DNA of 64,000 nt from Eutreptiella sp. 'Long Island Sound 2002'. Its lineage: Eukaryota; Euglenozoa; Euglenophyceae; Eutreptiales; Eutreptiaceae. The translations under genes were made by a program, and so were the position numbers. The stretch lies in NCBI GenBank assembly GCA_964036045.1, contig OZ038380.1:11327713-11391712 (forward strand), read 5' to 3'. Positions 62,501-64,000 of this stretch are shown here, in pieces (position 1 is the first letter of the stretch; every line of letters begins with the position of its first letter). Under the pieces are notes generated by a model that did not search any database, was not told where the DNA came from, and worked only from the letters and a program-made list of their open reading frames with translations.

Positions 62501-62880
62501 ATAGTGGCTACTCTACACATGCAGCTACACTTCCGTAGCCCAGCCGCGGGGGAGATGGTGCACAAAGTGTTGTAGGGTGAATAGGCATTCAAGAGAGTTG
62601 ACGGCCGATTCCCCAAGCAGCACCAATACCGATAAGCAGCAGCACAACGTGCATACAAATGCAGCCCTGGTCCCCTGTCTACATGGTGGCCTCCAACATT
62701 GTCACACCACGGTGTCAAGACATGTCAACTCAGTACACGTTCCCACCGGTTTGGCAACTTGCAATCATTTCTGTGCATTCGACAAGAACCGCAATCAACC
62801 ATGTACATTGGAACGTGGCTTGGCACTTGACCCACTTCACTTGAGATTCTTCAGTAATTCAAAACAGTCAAAGAAGCCAT
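62500..62880. other. Unique sequence inside the satellite block
   Basis: No gene or repeat recognised. Confidence 0.5.
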
Positions 62881-62884
62881 CTTG

Positions 62885-63215
62885 CCCCAATTTGGCCCCC
62901 CAAGAAGGCAGGGGTGGAGTACCCATTTCTGATTTTCTCCCAGTGCTAAGCAATGGGGACCCCCAAGAAGGCAGGGGTTATGTAGCCATCGTGCCCACAT
63001 TTCGGCCCTTTCCGATTTTCCCCCCATGCTAGGGTTATCTAGCTATCTTGCCAAAATTTGGGCCCTTTCTGATCTTTTCCGGTGACGAGCACTGGGGACC
63101 TTTGAGAAGGCAGGGGGTACGCAGCCATGACGCCTAGATTCGAGCCCTGAGGAGGTAGGGCTGAAGTAGCCATTTCTGATTTTCTCCCCGTGGCAAGCAC
63201 TGGGGATTTCTTTTC
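62885..63215 (-). repeat. Dispersed GC-rich repeat, about four units (locus 4 of 4), inverted
   Basis: CCAAGAAGGCAGGGGTGGAG, TACCCATTTCTGATTTTCTC, CCAGTGCTAAGCAATGGGGA and variants: the complement of the units at 60495-60735. Confidence 0.8.
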
Positions 63216-63344
63216 ATTGCCCTTGCCCATTTTGTCCACTTTGCACCCCAACACTATCCTTGAACCCCTCTTGACTCTAACGCCCACCCCAACCGTCAGC
63301 CTACTCCTAACCCTACGCCCAAACCTTACCCTTGACCCGAATCA

Positions 63345-63525
63345 AGACTGAATATTGGGACCGAGCTGGTGGGGGAGGGAACATCAGCTATGACCGGTGA
63401 GGGACATCAAGAATGATTCACACATTGATGGCTCTTGACAAAGTGAAAGCAGCTTGCAAGTGAACCCCATCACCACGAGGCCCACTTTCAAGGCTTTTTG
63501 GACTTCTGAGGGGCCAAAATACACT
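63345..63525 (-). repeat. Satellite module C, copy 2, inverted
   Basis: AATCAAGACTGAATATTGGG, ACCGAGCTGGTGGGGGAGGG, CTTGCAAGTGAACCCCATCA: reverse complement of 61975-62160 with indels. With copy 1 it frames 1.2 kb as an inverted repeat. Confidence 0.85.
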
Positions 63526-63559
63526 CCATGTGCCGCTTGACTTCCCCGTGTCAACGAGC

Positions 63560-64000
63560 TCTTTGCGCTCCTCTAACTCCATGATACGTCCTGGAAACGG
63601 CCCAAAAAGGCCCCCAGAAGCTCCAAATGCCGACAGCCAAAAACCAAGAATAGGCCATATCTTTGGCTACATGGCTCGAAATGCGATTCCGAGGGCACCT
63701 ACTCCACCCGCAACCCCCCACTTTTTGTGGTTTCTACCTCTCGGAATTGCCCAAACGGACGCCTAGACCCCAATACCTAGGCCCACTAGGCTGCAGCAAG
63801 CTGCAAGCTCAAGCCCAAACAGGCAAATGGGTCAACAGGGTCCAGTAGGGGTAAAAAGATGACTTTTCTCAAAAATGATCCTAGACCATGTGCGACGCTA
63901 AAACAAGTGTTTTTGGACTGTTTTGAGCTTGTGGTGGCCCATTTTGGTCCTCCGAAAATCCCAAAATGCCTTGGAAATGGGCTGCCAGTCTTGGTTTTAT
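63560..64000 (+). repeat. Satellite module B copy 2 and start of module A copy 3
   Basis: Follows 61440-61850 closely (GGAAACGGCCCAAAAAGGCC, AATAGGCCATATCTTTGGCT, GATTCCGAGGGCACCTACTC) up to about 63980, then CCAGTCTTGGTTTTAT opens a further module A at the window edge, skipping module C. Confidence 0.9.

Overview
This is nuclear DNA of a eukaryote. It has spliced genes (GT-AG introns with pyrimidine-rich acceptors), a complete-looking DDX3-type DEAD-box helicase, algal/plant-like start contexts, and almost no prokaryotic features. The mix of retroelement and DNA-transposon families, the very high density of simple repeats and the GC-rich coding sequence suggest a single-celled alga with a large, repeat-filled genome. 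A green prasinophyte-type alga is my best guess, held loosely; a dinoflagellate-like source is not excluded. Few stretches look like host genes. Most of the window is transposon debris, often nested, plus satellites and microsatellites.

Layout. 1-2.1 kb: remains of a large transposon-type protein gene running off the left edge. 2.4-4.3 kb: 3' half of a non-LTR retrotransposon (zinc-binding domain and RNase H). 4.3-9.4 kb: fragments, including a second RNase H retroelement with a piece of a Harbinger-type transposase lodged inside its RNase H domain. 9.6-13.4 kb: a hAT-like N-terminus, two Harbinger-type transposase copies with a C-terminal zinc finger, and an ORF with a NUMOD1-like motif. 17.2-17.6 kb: a small RING-like gene. 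18-23 kb: nearly empty. 23.5-28.5 kb: degenerate minisatellites around an AMMECR1-domain exon and a tRNA-derived SINE. 28.9-32.3 kb: an unrecognised coiled-coil protein and a tyrosine-recombinase gene with an intron acceptor. 33-39 kb: decayed ORFs, short tandem repeats, and an intact SINE with a perfect 15-bp target-site duplication. 41.56-42.49 kb: a short hAT-like element with perfect terminal inverted repeats and target-site duplication.

44.8-49.3 kb carries the clearest host gene, a DDX3/Ded1-type helicase on the minus strand. It has one visible 2.1-kb intron and a long Gly-Trp-rich tail. 49.8-58 kb is a graveyard of one reverse-transcriptase family, four pieces mostly on the minus strand, whose catalytic box reads FRDN rather than YxDD. 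One copy is interrupted by a 1.1-kb hAT-like element with perfect 20-bp inverted repeats and an 8-bp target duplication. 59.0-59.6 kb is a SAM-domain gene. 60.5-64 kb is a complex satellite block with telomere-like repeats.

How it fits together. The two best host genes both have glycine-rich tails next to a folded domain (helicase core; SAM domain), typical of RNA-granule proteins, but nothing shows that they work together. The rest records successive insertions: retroelements first, then DNA transposons and SINEs landing in them. All assignments come from reading motifs by eye; no database search was made.
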